Shown here: in pieces, positions 1 to 8,121 of the stretch
How positions within the stretch are numbered: position 1 is the first letter of the stretch
How the letters are laid out: every line of letters begins with the position of its first letter
Origin: Roseitranquillus sp963749675
GTDB lineage: Bacteria > Pseudomonadota > Alphaproteobacteria > Rhodobacterales > Rhodobacteraceae
Reading direction: 5' to 3'
NCBI GenBank assembly: GCA_963749675.1
Contig: CAVVNT010000001.1
Location: forward strand, 930,001-994,000
DNA length: 64,000 nucleotides
Position numbers and translations under genes: made by a program
The notes under the pieces: model-generated
Database searches by the model: none
What the model was told of the DNA's origin: nothing
What the model saw: only the letters and a program-made list of their open reading frames with translations

Positions 1-95
1 TCGTCGGCTTGAACAACCTCAGACTACGAAGAAGCGCGGTGGCCGCCAGACCGGCCGCGCGCTGCGCTACGCCAAATGGCTCCGCGCGCGGCCTC

Positions 96-405
96 CTACA
101 CCATCATCCGGGACACAGCCCGATCAGCGCCGCCGAGCCCGACCATCCCGCGGACTAAAATGCCGGCCTCCACCCGGCCGGCCGCCACCTGCCAGACCAC
201 GAGCGCGAGGAGGCACACTCCGTAGACCCACGGCAGCCACCACGGCGGCATCGCCCACATCGACGAGCCAGAGCGCCAGCAGGACGACGGCCGTCGCGCC
301 CACGTGCAGGGCGTAGGCGGCCCAGCCCACCGCAGGGGCCGAGGCCAGCCAGACGAGCAGCGTCAAGGGCCGGACGATCTGGAGTGCGACGACGCCTGCC
401 GTCAC
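96..405 (-). pseudogene. small membrane protein, frameshifted
   Basis: A short hydrophobic protein of about 100 residues, not assigned to a family. It starts at a GTG overlapping the stop of the upstream gene (GTGA), so it looks translationally coupled. The first frame reads about 50 residues with two membrane-like stretches, up to LWLVDVG. The sensible continuation (WWLPWVYGVCLLALVVWQ) lies in another frame. Removing one base from the CCC at 254-256 joins the two parts. Function is unknown. The frameshift may be a real lesion or a base-calling error. Confidence 0.45.
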
Positions 406-1259
406 CGCCCGGCTCCCTCCGGCGTCGGGAAGCGGACGTCGTGAACGTCGGCGATGAAGAACGGGAAGTAGTCCTCCGTGCCAAAGTGGTTGCCGGCCTC
501 GACGTGCGTCGGCAGCGTGAAGCCGTCGAAGGTCCTGAACTCGGACAGGTACCCCCCGAAGGGCTGGAGGCGGAATGCCTTCTCGGGGTTCGCGTTCGTC
601 CAACGCGGGAACTGGACCTTTCCGGGCCGGCCGTCGGCGTCGACCGTGACGTCCACCGACTGGCTCAGATTGCCGCGCGTGACGATGACCCGGGCCGTGC
701 TTTCGTCGACCGCCTCCCACCGGACGCCCTGTCCGGGCAGAAGCGCCGCCGGCGTCCAGAATACGGCTTCGGAGACGTAGCGGCCGAAGGCGGAGCGGGC
801 GTGGTCGCTCGTCCCGCCGCTGCGGGCGACGGGGGCGAGGCCCATCACCCAGAACCGTGTCCAGCGGCCGCTGTCGGAGCCCGAGGCCCGCATCGCTCCG
901 CGACCGGCGCGCATGCTCCAGACGAAGCCGTGCGGCGCGGCCAGCGTCTGCTGAGCCGTCATCTGCATGTAGTTCGGCGCGTCCTGATCCCCGAGGGCGA
1001 ACTGCCCGGTCATCTCGATCTCGGCAACCGTCCAGAGCGGCGTCCCGGGCGCGATCGCAAAGCCGAAGAAGCGCCGCGCGGGCTTCGGCAGGTCGGCGAC
1101 ATGCGTCGGGTCGAAGCGCTCGGGGCCGGACGGCTGATACCGGACCAGCCGCTGGGCCTCCGCCCGGTCGGCTCGGTGGTCGGACGCGCGCCAGGCCGCG
1201 GCGCTGCCCAGAAGTGCCGCGGCGGAAAGCGCACCATAAAGGAGAGCGGTCTTCATCAT
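402..1259 (-). CDS. DUF6544-like exported protein
   Basis: A protein of about 285 residues, apparently intact, with an N-terminal signal or anchor segment (MMKTALLYGALSAAALLGS). It carries a conserved-looking body with LPKPARRFFGFAIAPGT and GFVWSMRAG, which I associate from memory with the DUF6544 family; its biochemical role is not known. The start was chosen at the ATG just before the hydrophobic segment, because the longer upstream reading is not protein-like. It is followed with a 4-bp overlap by a small membrane protein, suggesting a two-gene unit. Confidence 0.6.
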   Translation of the reverse strand: MMKTALLYGALSAAALLGSAAAWRASDHRADRAEAQRLVRYQPSGPERFDPTHVADLPKPARRFFGFAIAPGTPLWTVAEIEMTGQFALGDQDAPNYMQMTAQQTLAAPHGFVWSMRAGRGAMRASGSDSGRWTRFWVMGLAPVARSGGTSDHARSAFGRYVSEAVFWTPAALLPGQGVRWEAVDESTARVIVTRGNLSQSVDVTVDADGRPGKVQFPRWTNANPEKAFRLQPFGGYLSEFRTFDGFTLPTHVEAGNHFGTEDYFPFFIADVHDVRFPTPEGAGR

Positions 1260-1353
1260 CGTGCCCCTTGCGCGTCGGCGACCTGCTAACCGGACCAGCC
1301 GTATCAAGACGGACGCAGGTTTTCTGCTGTCCATCGACGCAGACGTCGCAGCT

Positions 1354-1731
1354 TTGGCCGGAATAGCGCGCGACCCCCTGCGTCACCAGCGCCGGCGCGA
1401 CGGTGCCGGGCACCCACGCCTCGAGCGCGGCGCGCGCCGCGGTCGGGTTGGCAATGCCGCGCCGGTCGTCGACCGTCCGCAGGTTCGAGAAGGCGACGGC
1501 GTCGTAGACCGCCTCCGCCGGCTGGACCGCAGGGTCGCGGGTCTCGTCGGAGATCTGGACGTGAGGCATCGTGTCGACCAACTGCCGGATGAAGTCGTCC
1601 TGCGAGCCCTGCATCAGCGCCGCCATCGCGATCGAGAACCCGACACCGAGAGCGACGCCAAGGCCGGCGACCAGCGTCTGCCGCGCCCGCCCCTGGATGT
1701 GGGCAACCGCCAGGCCGAGGAGCAGCCTCAT
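1354..1731 (-). pseudogene. ABC transporter permease (FtsX/MacB type), N-terminal fragment
   Basis: The first ~125 residues of an FtsX-type permease: the opening membrane helix (GLGVALGVGFSIAMAALMQG) followed by the start of the periplasmic domain, ending near GVARYSG. The start overlaps the stop of the adaptor gene (ATGA), as in an intact operon. After GVARYSG the reading turns into unrelated sequence. The missing C-terminal half lies on the opposite strand at 2927-3793 and resumes almost at the same residue, so an inversion split one gene. Not functional as it stands. Confidence 0.75.
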
Positions 1732-2723
1732 CGAGTGACCTCGACCCGCGCGCCCTCTTTGAGATCCGACGGTGCCGGGACGATCACTGCGGCACCTTCC
1801 TCCAGCCCTTCTATCACCTCGACCTCGGTTGCGCCGCGGATTCCCAGCGCCACCGGTCGAGGCGCCGCGACGCCATCCTCGACGATCCATGCGACGCCGG
1901 AGGGGTCGACGGCGCTTGCCGGGACCAGCAGGACCGCTGGCTTCTCGCGCACGATCACGTTCACCTCGACGGTCATGCCGATCATGATGGGCGTGTCTTC
2001 GGGCAGGGAGAAGCGGACGCGGTAGGACTTGCTGACGGGGTCGCCCATCGGCGTGACGCTCGCCACCTCCGCCTCCAGCTTCCTCTCGGGGAAGGCATCG
2101 GCGCTGAGGAGCGTCCGCTGGCCTGGCTCGATGCGCGGAATATCCTCTTCGTTGACGTCGGCGACGACCTGGAGCGGAGACCTCCGACCGACCCAGTACA
2201 GAACTTCGCCCGGATCGGCGATCTCGCCAACCTCGCCCTCCTGCCGCAGGACGACGCCATCGGTGGGCGCACGCAGGACGTAGTTCTCGAGCCGGCTGCG
2301 CTGTCCCGCGATCGCCGCTTCGACCTGTGCCTCCTCGCTCTCCGCGCGCTCGAGTTCGGCGCGCGAGCCGATGTTGCGGTCGGCGAAATCCCGCAGCCGG
2401 TCGCGCTCCCGCGTCAGGTACTCCTGACGCGCAAGCAGTTCCGCCAGTGCGGCCTCGGGGGCGCGGGAGTCCAGTCGCGCCAGAACGTCGTCGGCCTGCA
2501 CCGCCCCGCCCTCGCACCCGCACAACTCAGTGATCCGCGCCTGAACCAGGGGCGCCACCTTTGCCCACGTCACCGGTTCGACGACGCCGGTCGCATAGAC
2601 GACCTCGGCGGCATCGCCGCGCTGCACCAGAGCGACATCCACTTCGCGCGGGGACGCAAGCAAGATCCAGGCGTCGGCAGCGGTGGCCAACATCACGAAG
2701 ACTGCAAGGATGCGGATCAGCAT
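1728..2723 (-). CDS. HlyD-family membrane fusion protein (ABC/RND efflux adaptor)
   Basis: A periplasmic adaptor of 331 residues with an N-terminal membrane anchor (residues ~1-23) and a coiled-coil hairpin around residues 85-150 rich in E, R and L. It has split lipoyl-like segments (VLRAPTDGVVLRQEGEVGE) and a beta-barrel part (SYRVRFSLPEDTPIMIGM). Such adaptors link an inner-membrane MacB-type ABC pump to an outer-membrane channel. Its partner permease starts 4 bp overlapping downstream but is broken by an inversion, so this adaptor has probably lost its pump. The gene itself reads intact. Confidence 0.8.
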   Translation of the reverse strand: MLIRILAVFVMLATAADAWILLASPREVDVALVQRGDAAEVVYATGVVEPVTWAKVAPLVQARITELCGCEGGAVQADDVLARLDSRAPEAALAELLARQEYLTRERDRLRDFADRNIGSRAELERAESEEAQVEAAIAGQRSRLENYVLRAPTDGVVLRQEGEVGEIADPGEVLYWVGRRSPLQVVADVNEEDIPRIEPGQRTLLSADAFPERKLEAEVASVTPMGDPVSKSYRVRFSLPEDTPIMIGMTVEVNVIVREKPAVLLVPASAVDPSGVAWIVEDGVAAPRPVALGIRGATEVEVIEGLEEGAAVIVPAPSDLKEGARVEVTR

Positions 2724-2926
2724 TGGCGCTCGTCTGTCGTCTTCACGCGCGGACGGAGGGCCCGACGCTCGCCCTCAATGGCTCAGGTCAAGGTGGCACA
2801 ACAACCAAAGGCAAGATGGCCGGCCACCTTCGGGCATGGCATGCCGCGCCACCGACTGCGCTCCGCTGGCGCCCAGGAGGGGCTCTGGCACCTTCCGCCT
2901 CTGAAGCGCATCGCGTCGACGGCCGA
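2724..2926. other. noncoding stretch at inversion breakpoint
   Basis: No convincing gene. It lies between the start of the adaptor gene (minus strand) and the point where permease coding resumes on the plus strand. In the inferred original order it held the upstream region of the adaptor gene. An inversion breakpoint sits close to 2927. Confidence 0.4.
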
Positions 2927-3793
2927 AGCCGGGACGCGGGCGTGGCCGTCCTCGGCATCGAGCCGGCGGTGGAGGAGCGCGTCTCCTCCGTCGCCGAGGA
3001 TTTCGTGCAGGGCAGCTTCCGGTCCCTGGAGGCAGGCGGCAACAACGTGGTGATCGGCGACGGCCTGGCGGAAAAGCTCGGCGCGAACTTCGGCAGCACG
3101 ATCGACTTCGTCTCGCCCACCGGCCTATCTCGCGGCTTCCGTGTCGTTGGCCTCTTCCACACCGGAACCACTGCGCGCGACGAGGGCGAGGTCTACATGG
3201 CGCTGAAGAACGCCCAAATCCTCGCCGAGCGGCCGAACGTCATCAACCAGATCCGCCTGCGCCTCGAGGACCCGAACGCCGCCCCCGCCGTCGCCGCGCA
3301 GGCCGAGGCGCAGCTCGGCCACAAGGCGGTCTCGTGGCAGGAGGCGAACGAGGCGATCCTCGAGGCGCTCGTGATCCGCAACTTCATCATGTACACGGTC
3401 GTCGCCGCGATCCTGCTGGTCGCGGGCTTCGGCATCTTCAACATCGTCTCGACGATCACCCACGAAAAGGCGCGGGACATTGCGATCCTCAAGTCGCTGG
3501 GCTTCGCCGAAGCCGACATGCGCCGGCTGTTCCTGATCGAGGGGCTGGCAATCGGCGGCGCGGGCTCGATCATCGGCTGGGCGGTCGGCTACGGCCTCTG
3601 CCTCGCGCTCGCGAGCGTCCGGTTCGAGGTGCCGGAGCTTGGCGACGCCACAAATCTGCCTCTTGCCTGGAGTGTCTGGCACTACGCCATCGCCTCGGCC
3701 TTCGCGCTGGGCGCGGCGGGGATCGCCGGCTACCTGCCGGCACGCAAGGCGGCGCGGCTCAATCCCGTCGACATCATCCGGGGCGCGACGTGA
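2927..3793 (+). pseudogene. ABC transporter permease (FtsX/MacB type), C-terminal fragment
   Basis: About 285 residues forming the C-terminal part of an FtsX-domain permease: periplasmic MacB-like region (VVIGDGLAEKLG, FRVVGLFHTG), then three membrane helices with the typical LVAGFGIFNIVSTITHEKARDIAILKSLGF block and the closing YLPARKAARLNPVDIIRG. It has no start of its own; the matching N-terminal half is on the minus strand at 1354-1731. The stop overlaps the start of an ATPase remnant (GTGA), preserving the operon order permease-ATPase. Confidence 0.8.
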
Positions 3794-4107
3794 GCCCGCT
3801 GATCGAGGCCCACCACCTCAGCCGGACGCTGCCCGCGACGGTTCCGGTGACGCTGGTGCAGGACGTGAGCCTGAGGATCGGCTCAGGCAAGTCCTCGCTC
3901 CTCTATCTGCTCGGTCTTCTCGACCGTCCGACTGCTGGAGAGCTCGCCATCGCGGGGCGCGACACCGCAGCCCTCAGCGAGCGTGAGCGGTCTGAGCTGC
4001 GCCTCACCACAATCGGGTTCGTCTTCCAGTTCCACTTCCTGTTGCCGGAATTCACGGTGCGCGACAACGTCGAGATCCCGATGCGCAAGCTCGGCCGTCT
4101 GTCGCGG
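3790..4107 (+). pseudogene. LolD/MacB-type ABC ATPase remnant
   Basis: N-terminal ~105 residues of an ATPase matching the neighbouring permease. Family members read a beta strand, then about a dozen residues leading into the Walker A loop GPSGSGKSS. Here DVSLRIG runs directly into SGKSSLLYLLGLLDRP, so the first half of Walker A is deleted. The Q-loop region (TIGFVFQ) follows, then coding stops making sense after MRKLGRLSR. The signature motif and Walker B are absent. Not functional. Confidence 0.7.
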
Positions 4108-4206
4108 CGAAAACCGCCACAAGCGGTCTGCGTCTTCATCGGCCACCACGACTACACCGCCAACGGGAACCTCTCGCGCGCCTACTTCGACCGGATCAAA
4201 GCGCCC
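4108..4206 (+). pseudogene. alpha/beta-hydrolase C-terminal fragment
   Basis: About 32 residues in frame with the ATPase remnant, reading VCVFIGHHDYTANG and SRAYFDRIKAP. This resembles the part of an alpha/beta hydrolase around the late catalytic Asp (G-x-x-D-Y-T, then AYFDRIxAP). It has no beginning or end and is a scrap caught between two rearrangement points. The family match is from memory and the fragment is short. Confidence 0.4.
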
Positions 4207-4475
4207 GCCACCCGGTCGCCGGGCCTGAAGCGGGTCGCCTCGGCGCCCGTCGCGTCCACCACGCCGACGAGGTCGTAGCCGAGCGCGAACGGCGGCTTAT
4301 TCTTGCCGTCGGGGTACTTGCCCTTGCGGATCATCACGTCGGTGAAGGCGGCGCTCGTCACCAGGACGCGGACGCGGACCTCCGCCCCCTCGGGCTCGGG
4401 CAGGGCGTCGACGGTCTGCACCTCGAGGCGGTCCGCGCCGCCGAACTCGGTCAGGACGATCTTTTTCCAGGTCAT
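4200..4475 (-). pseudogene. MDR-family (quinone) oxidoreductase, N-terminal fragment
   Basis: The first ~90 residues of a medium-chain dehydrogenase/quinone reductase: MTWKKIVLTEFGG, then SAAFTDVMIRKGKYP, LGYDLVGVVDATG and RFRPGDRV, the typical GroES-like opening. A purine-rich ribosome-binding site (AAAGGAAG) precedes the ATG. Coding is cut at about 4205, where it abuts the hydrolase scrap on the opposite strand. The NAD(P)-binding domain is missing. Confidence 0.7.
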
Positions 4476-4523
4476 CGTGGCGCTTCCTTTGCGTCTGGGC
4501 CGCATTGCACGGGACTCTCGCGG

Positions 4524-5480
4524 TCAGGCTCCGGCCCGGACGAACGCGGCGACCTCGTCCGCCACATCGGCATCGTGGCCGAGCCAGATGTGTCCGCCCT
4601 CGGGCCAGATCGTCAGCCGGGCATCCGGGATCAGGGCGGCGAGGCGGCGCGATGTGTCGGCGGTGCCGAAGAGGTCGTCCTCGCAGGACAGGATCAGCGT
4701 CGGCACGGCGATCCGCCCGTAGGCGGTCGGCGACGGCGCGCCGGCCCAGAAGGCGTCGGTGCGCAGCCCGTCGGACTTCCGGCCGATCGGCATCAGCCCC
4801 GCGAGGATCAGCGCGGCGCGGCGCTTCTCCTCGGGCGCGACCCGGTCCAGCAAGGCGGGATCGGTCGCGAGCAGGGTGCGGATCATCTGCCGCGGCGCGA
4901 GCGAGGACGCCGTCCAGAACCCGAGGTCCGAGCCCAGGACGGCCCCGACAGCAAGTCGCTGGGGGGCGGTGAACTCCACCGGATCGCGGTTCGCGAGGTT
5001 CGCCGCCGGCACCAGCAGGACGAGGTGCGAGCACCGGTCGGGGTGCGTCAGCGCAAGCTCCGCCGCCGTCAGCGCGCCGGCCGAGCCGCCGACGACCGGC
5101 AGGCGGTCGATCCCGAGATGGTCGAGGAGCCGGGCGAGGACATCGGCCTGGTGTGCCGGCGAGGCATCGTCGGGAAAGGCGCTGCGCAGGTAGCCGAACC
5201 GGGAGGGCGCGACGATCTGGAACCCGCTCTCGCGCAGCCGGTCGGCGAAGAGCAACCCCTGGTCGAAGCCACCCCCGGTGCCGTGGATCATCAGAAGTGG
5301 CGGTCCGCGGCCCGCCACGGCGTATTCCAGCACGCCGGCGCTGGTCTCGATGACGCTGCTGCCCCGGGCGAGCTGGTTCGCCGCCGCGTCCATCGACGCG
5401 CGGTATGCGCCGGTGGCGTAGGCGCCGCCTGCGAACACGAGGCCGCCCATGCCGGCGAGGAGGGCGCGGCGCGAGGTCAT
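4524..5480 (-). CDS. alpha/beta hydrolase with Tat-like signal
   Basis: A 318-residue alpha/beta-fold hydrolase. The N terminus (TSRRALLAGMGGLVFAGG) has a twin-arginine pair before a hydrophobic segment, suggesting export. The oxyanion strand LLMIHGTGGGFDQ is at about residue 62 and the nucleophile elbow VVGGSAGAL at about 130. The late acid is in SCEDDLFG and the histidine in GGHIWLGH. Substrate is unknown. Its start overlaps the stop of the upstream serine-hydrolase gene by 4 bp, placing it third in a coupled operon with that gene and the CPBP protease. Confidence 0.8.
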   Translation of the reverse strand: MTSRRALLAGMGGLVFAGGAYATGAYRASMDAAANQLARGSSVIETSAGVLEYAVAGRGPPLLMIHGTGGGFDQGLLFADRLRESGFQIVAPSRFGYLRSAFPDDASPAHQADVLARLLDHLGIDRLPVVGGSAGALTAAELALTHPDRCSHLVLLVPAANLANRDPVEFTAPQRLAVGAVLGSDLGFWTASSLAPRQMIRTLLATDPALLDRVAPEEKRRAALILAGLMPIGRKSDGLRTDAFWAGAPSPTAYGRIAVPTLILSCEDDLFGTADTSRRLAALIPDARLTIWPEGGHIWLGHDADVADEVAAFVRAGA

Positions 5481-6655
5481 TGCGCCGCCTCAATCGCGAG
5501 GTCGGCCAGCGCCGCCTCCAGCGCGGGCACGAGGTCGCTGCTGTCGTCGACGATGCCGGCGTCGCTGTTGATCTGGAACGCGACGGTGAGGCCGTGATCG
5601 GCGTAGTGCCGCAGGCTGGAGACGTAGGCAGGAATCCAGCCGCCGTGGCCGTAGACCGGGCCGCGCGGCGTCTCGGCGTAGATCGCGACGCCCGCGCCGT
5701 AGAGGATGCCAGGCGCGTCGGGCGCGACCGGCACTCCGTCGAGCAATCGGTCGAGATACGGCGCCTCCATCGCCCCGACGCCGAAGAGCGCGTGGCCCCA
5801 GCGCGCTAGGTCTCGCGAGGTGGAAGCGAGCCCGCCTCCGGTCCACTCCACGCCGGGGTCCAAGACGAGCCGGCCCTCGGCGCCCGCGGTCCGCTCCGAC
5901 AGCCCGAAGGGGTTCCCCGGCACCGTGTAGCCGACGGCGAGCCCGACGATGTCGGGGCGGTCGGACGGGACGGTGTCGGCTAGGTCGAGAGGGGCGAGGA
6001 ACCTCTCTTGCACCACGTCGTAGTAGGACCGCCCGGTCACCTCCTCGATCACCAGCCCGAGCAGGACGTAGCCGGTGTCGCTGTAGGCCCACTCCGCGCC
6101 GGCCGCGAAGAGCGGCTCCCGTCCGGTAACGAACCCCAGCACCTCCTCCGGCGTGAAGGCGGCTTCGCCGGACGCGATGCGGGCCGCGGCGGCGGCCTGG
6201 AACTCGGACAGGTGCGGGTGGTCCGGCAGGCCCGAGCTGTGGTGCAGCAGGTGGTCGATGGTGATGCTGTTGGCGTTCGGCAGGCCCGCGAACCACGGCC
6301 GGTCGCCGAGATGCCCGGCGAGACGGTCCGCCCGCGCCAGCCGCCCCTCGCTCTCCAGCGCGAGCACCGTCGCCGCGACGAAGGTCTTGCCGATGCTGGC
6401 GGCGAGCATCCGCGTCTCGGGCGCCATCGCGCGCCCCGCCTCGACGTCGGCAAGACCGGTCGCGGCGGTGGCCACCGTCCCGTCCGAGAGGGCGATTGCG
6501 GCGGTCGCCCCGGGAAAGCCGTAGCGTTCGCGGAACGCGCCGAGCGTGGCTTCGATCCGGACCGAGAGGTCGGCGGCCGGCTCCGCCGCCAAAGGCACTG
6601 CCGCCAGCGAGAGAAGAGCTGCCGCCGCCAGTCGTCCCGCGCTCGCGACCGTCAT
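5477..6655 (-). CDS. beta-lactamase-family serine hydrolase
   Basis: A 392-residue exported serine hydrolase of the class C beta-lactamase/DD-peptidase family. It has a signal peptide (to about residue 24), the SxxK motif SIGK near residue 87, the Y-S-x motif YSD near 195, and HGG near 335 in the place of the KTG box. Such enzymes include esterases, peptidases and penicillin-binding-protein relatives, so the substrate cannot be told. It overlaps both neighbours by 4 bp (CPBP protease upstream, alpha/beta hydrolase downstream), which indicates one transcript. Confidence 0.85.
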   Translation of the reverse strand: MTVASAGRLAAAALLSLAAVPLAAEPAADLSVRIEATLGAFRERYGFPGATAAIALSDGTVATAATGLADVEAGRAMAPETRMLAASIGKTFVAATVLALESEGRLARADRLAGHLGDRPWFAGLPNANSITIDHLLHHSSGLPDHPHLSEFQAAAAARIASGEAAFTPEEVLGFVTGREPLFAAGAEWAYSDTGYVLLGLVIEEVTGRSYYDVVQERFLAPLDLADTVPSDRPDIVGLAVGYTVPGNPFGLSERTAGAEGRLVLDPGVEWTGGGLASTSRDLARWGHALFGVGAMEAPYLDRLLDGVPVAPDAPGILYGAGVAIYAETPRGPVYGHGGWIPAYVSSLRHYADHGLTVAFQINSDAGIVDDSSDLVPALEAALADLAIEAAQ

Positions 6656-7506
6656 CCTGCCGTCCGCAGCGCCGGCGGGTCCGCCGCAGGCACGACCCCG
6701 GTGACCGCGCCCTCACGCGTCAGCATGGTGTCGCGGTTCCACCAGACGACGACCACCGCCACCGCGACGAGTATCCAAGTGTCCCAGGGCTGGGCGTCTG
6801 GCCAGAACGGGTTGATCAGCTGCCAGTGGAACAGCATCGGCCAGAGCAGGCTGCCGCCGGTCCGGTTGAAGGTCGGCGTGACGAGTACCGCGAGCACGAC
6901 GTTGCCGACGAAGAACGGCAGGAAGTTCCACGTCGCGTAGACGGTGCTCGACAGGAAGAACGCCGGCAGGTGCCAGAGGCCCCAGGTCGCGCCGATCAGC
7001 ATCCCGGCCCAGAGCGGCGCCATGTGGCGTTGCAGGAGCGGCTGCATGACGCCGCGCCAGCCGAGCTCTTCGACCGGGCCGAGGAAGAGCATCATGACCA
7101 TGACCGCAAAGACCGGCCCCGCGCCCTCCGGCGGCAGCGGCGCCAACACCGGCCCGCCCTTGATCAGCGACCCCGCGACGAAGACGAACGGCAGCCCGAT
7201 CAGGATGAACGCCGCCCATCCCGCCGGGCAGCGCCAGAGCAGCAGCCGGCCGAGGAAGCTCCGCAGGCCCGCCGCGCCGGCGTAGGCCAGAACGACGATG
7301 ACCGCCGAGATGCCGGGCGCCCAGGTCGCCAGGAAGAACAGCGGATGCGAGCCGCTGATCTCGCCGAGCCGGGTCGACGCCCATCCGGGCGCGAGGACGT
7401 AGAGGCCGATCACTCCCCAGGTGATCGCGAAGGTGATGGCGAGGAAGGACAGCAGCGCCATCGGCGGGATCGTGTCTGAGGCTTCGGTCGGGCGGACGTC
7501 TTCCAT
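6652..7506 (-). CDS. CPBP family intramembrane glutamic endopeptidase
   Basis: A 284-residue polytopic membrane protein with the three CPBP (Abi/CAAX protease-like) motifs: EELGWRG, TWGLWHLP and LFHWQ. The conserved Glu pair, Arg and His residues needed for activity are present. Seven or eight hydrophobic segments are visible. It is the first gene of a three-gene coupled unit with a serine hydrolase and an alpha/beta hydrolase. The role could be processing of a membrane or exported peptide; the substrate is unknown. Confidence 0.85.
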   Translation of the reverse strand: MEDVRPTEASDTIPPMALLSFLAITFAITWGVIGLYVLAPGWASTRLGEISGSHPLFFLATWAPGISAVIVVLAYAGAAGLRSFLGRLLLWRCPAGWAAFILIGLPFVFVAGSLIKGGPVLAPLPPEGAGPVFAVMVMMLFLGPVEELGWRGVMQPLLQRHMAPLWAGMLIGATWGLWHLPAFFLSSTVYATWNFLPFFVGNVVLAVLVTPTFNRTGGSLLWPMLFHWQLINPFWPDAQPWDTWILVAVAVVVVWWNRDTMLTREGAVTGVVPAADPPALRTAG

Positions 7507-7977
7507 TGGCGTTCATCCACGTGAAGGGTCTGACCTGATCCTCGCTCCTACGCGGATCGCAGGAAGCGGGCGCTGACGTGGATCAATCAGCGCCAGAATG
7601 CACCGCCGAGAATCAGGATCGTCATCCCTGCAAAGCGCGGCAGTACCGCGGCGCGGTCCGCCTCGCTCCTTGCTCTCACAAACCGCACCGCGTTGTGCCG
7701 CAGCATTGTGCGACCCTATAGTCGGATGTCGCCAGCTCCGCTGCAAATCCGGTGAATGTCGGCTTTGACCGCTGCGCCGCGGCGGTTCGATTGCATGCCG
7801 AGCGGCCGCAAAGGGCCGTTTTGTCCATCGAGGGCCGCTACTCTGGCGAAGAGTTTCCCGGATCGCCTCGCCGAGACTGTCGCGGAAGCCGGACAGAGCC
7901 GCGTCCAGCGTGGCTTCGGCGACCGGTCCGGAGAGGCCGGGCACGATCAGGTGCATGCCGATCCGCGCGTCGGCCTG
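7507..7977. other. no clear gene; possible decayed 3' coding remnant
   Basis: I see no gene with a start, coding signal and family. On the minus strand, beyond the TGA that ends the small ORF at 7978, the same frame continues protein-like for about 45 residues (MHLIVPGLSGPVAEATLDAA, then SLGEAIRETLRQ) before turning low-quality. This may be the tail of a gene now interrupted by the stop. Confidence 0.3.
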
Positions 7978-8121
7978 TCAGCGGCAGGAGCTGCATCGAG
8001 GGCGCGGCAGGTCTTCCACGGCGACCGTGGGACTTGGCTCGAGAATTCGCTGCCAGAGATACACAATCTCCTCGATGGCGGCGGAAATGGCGTCGGAAGT
8101 TCGCGTCGCGAAACGGCTCAT
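7978..8121 (-). CDS. small protein coupled to TPR gene
   Basis: A 47-residue ORF (MSRFATRTSDAISAAIEEI at the start, ending PRPRCSSCR). Its ATG overlaps the stop of the TPR gene in ATGA, which argues that it is a real downstream cistron or the front of one. The reading continues in frame past a single TGA into more protein-like sequence. No family recognised. The CSSC pair near the end could bind a metal or form a disulfide, but that is inference. Confidence 0.35.
   Translation of the reverse strand: MSRFATRTSDAISAAIEEIVYLWQRILEPSPTVAVEDLPRPRCSSCR

Noticed and set aside
124..2523. A 799-codon minus-strand open frame
   Set aside because: It runs antisense or out of frame through the adaptor gene, the permease fragment and the DUF6544-like gene; only its middle (permease N terminus) and end make sense. 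High G+C keeps stop codons rare.
7900..8121. In-frame TGA after CSSCR as a possible selenocysteine codon
   Set aside because: No SECIS-like hairpin was evident and the gene is next to decayed DNA; an ordinary stop or pseudogene is simpler.
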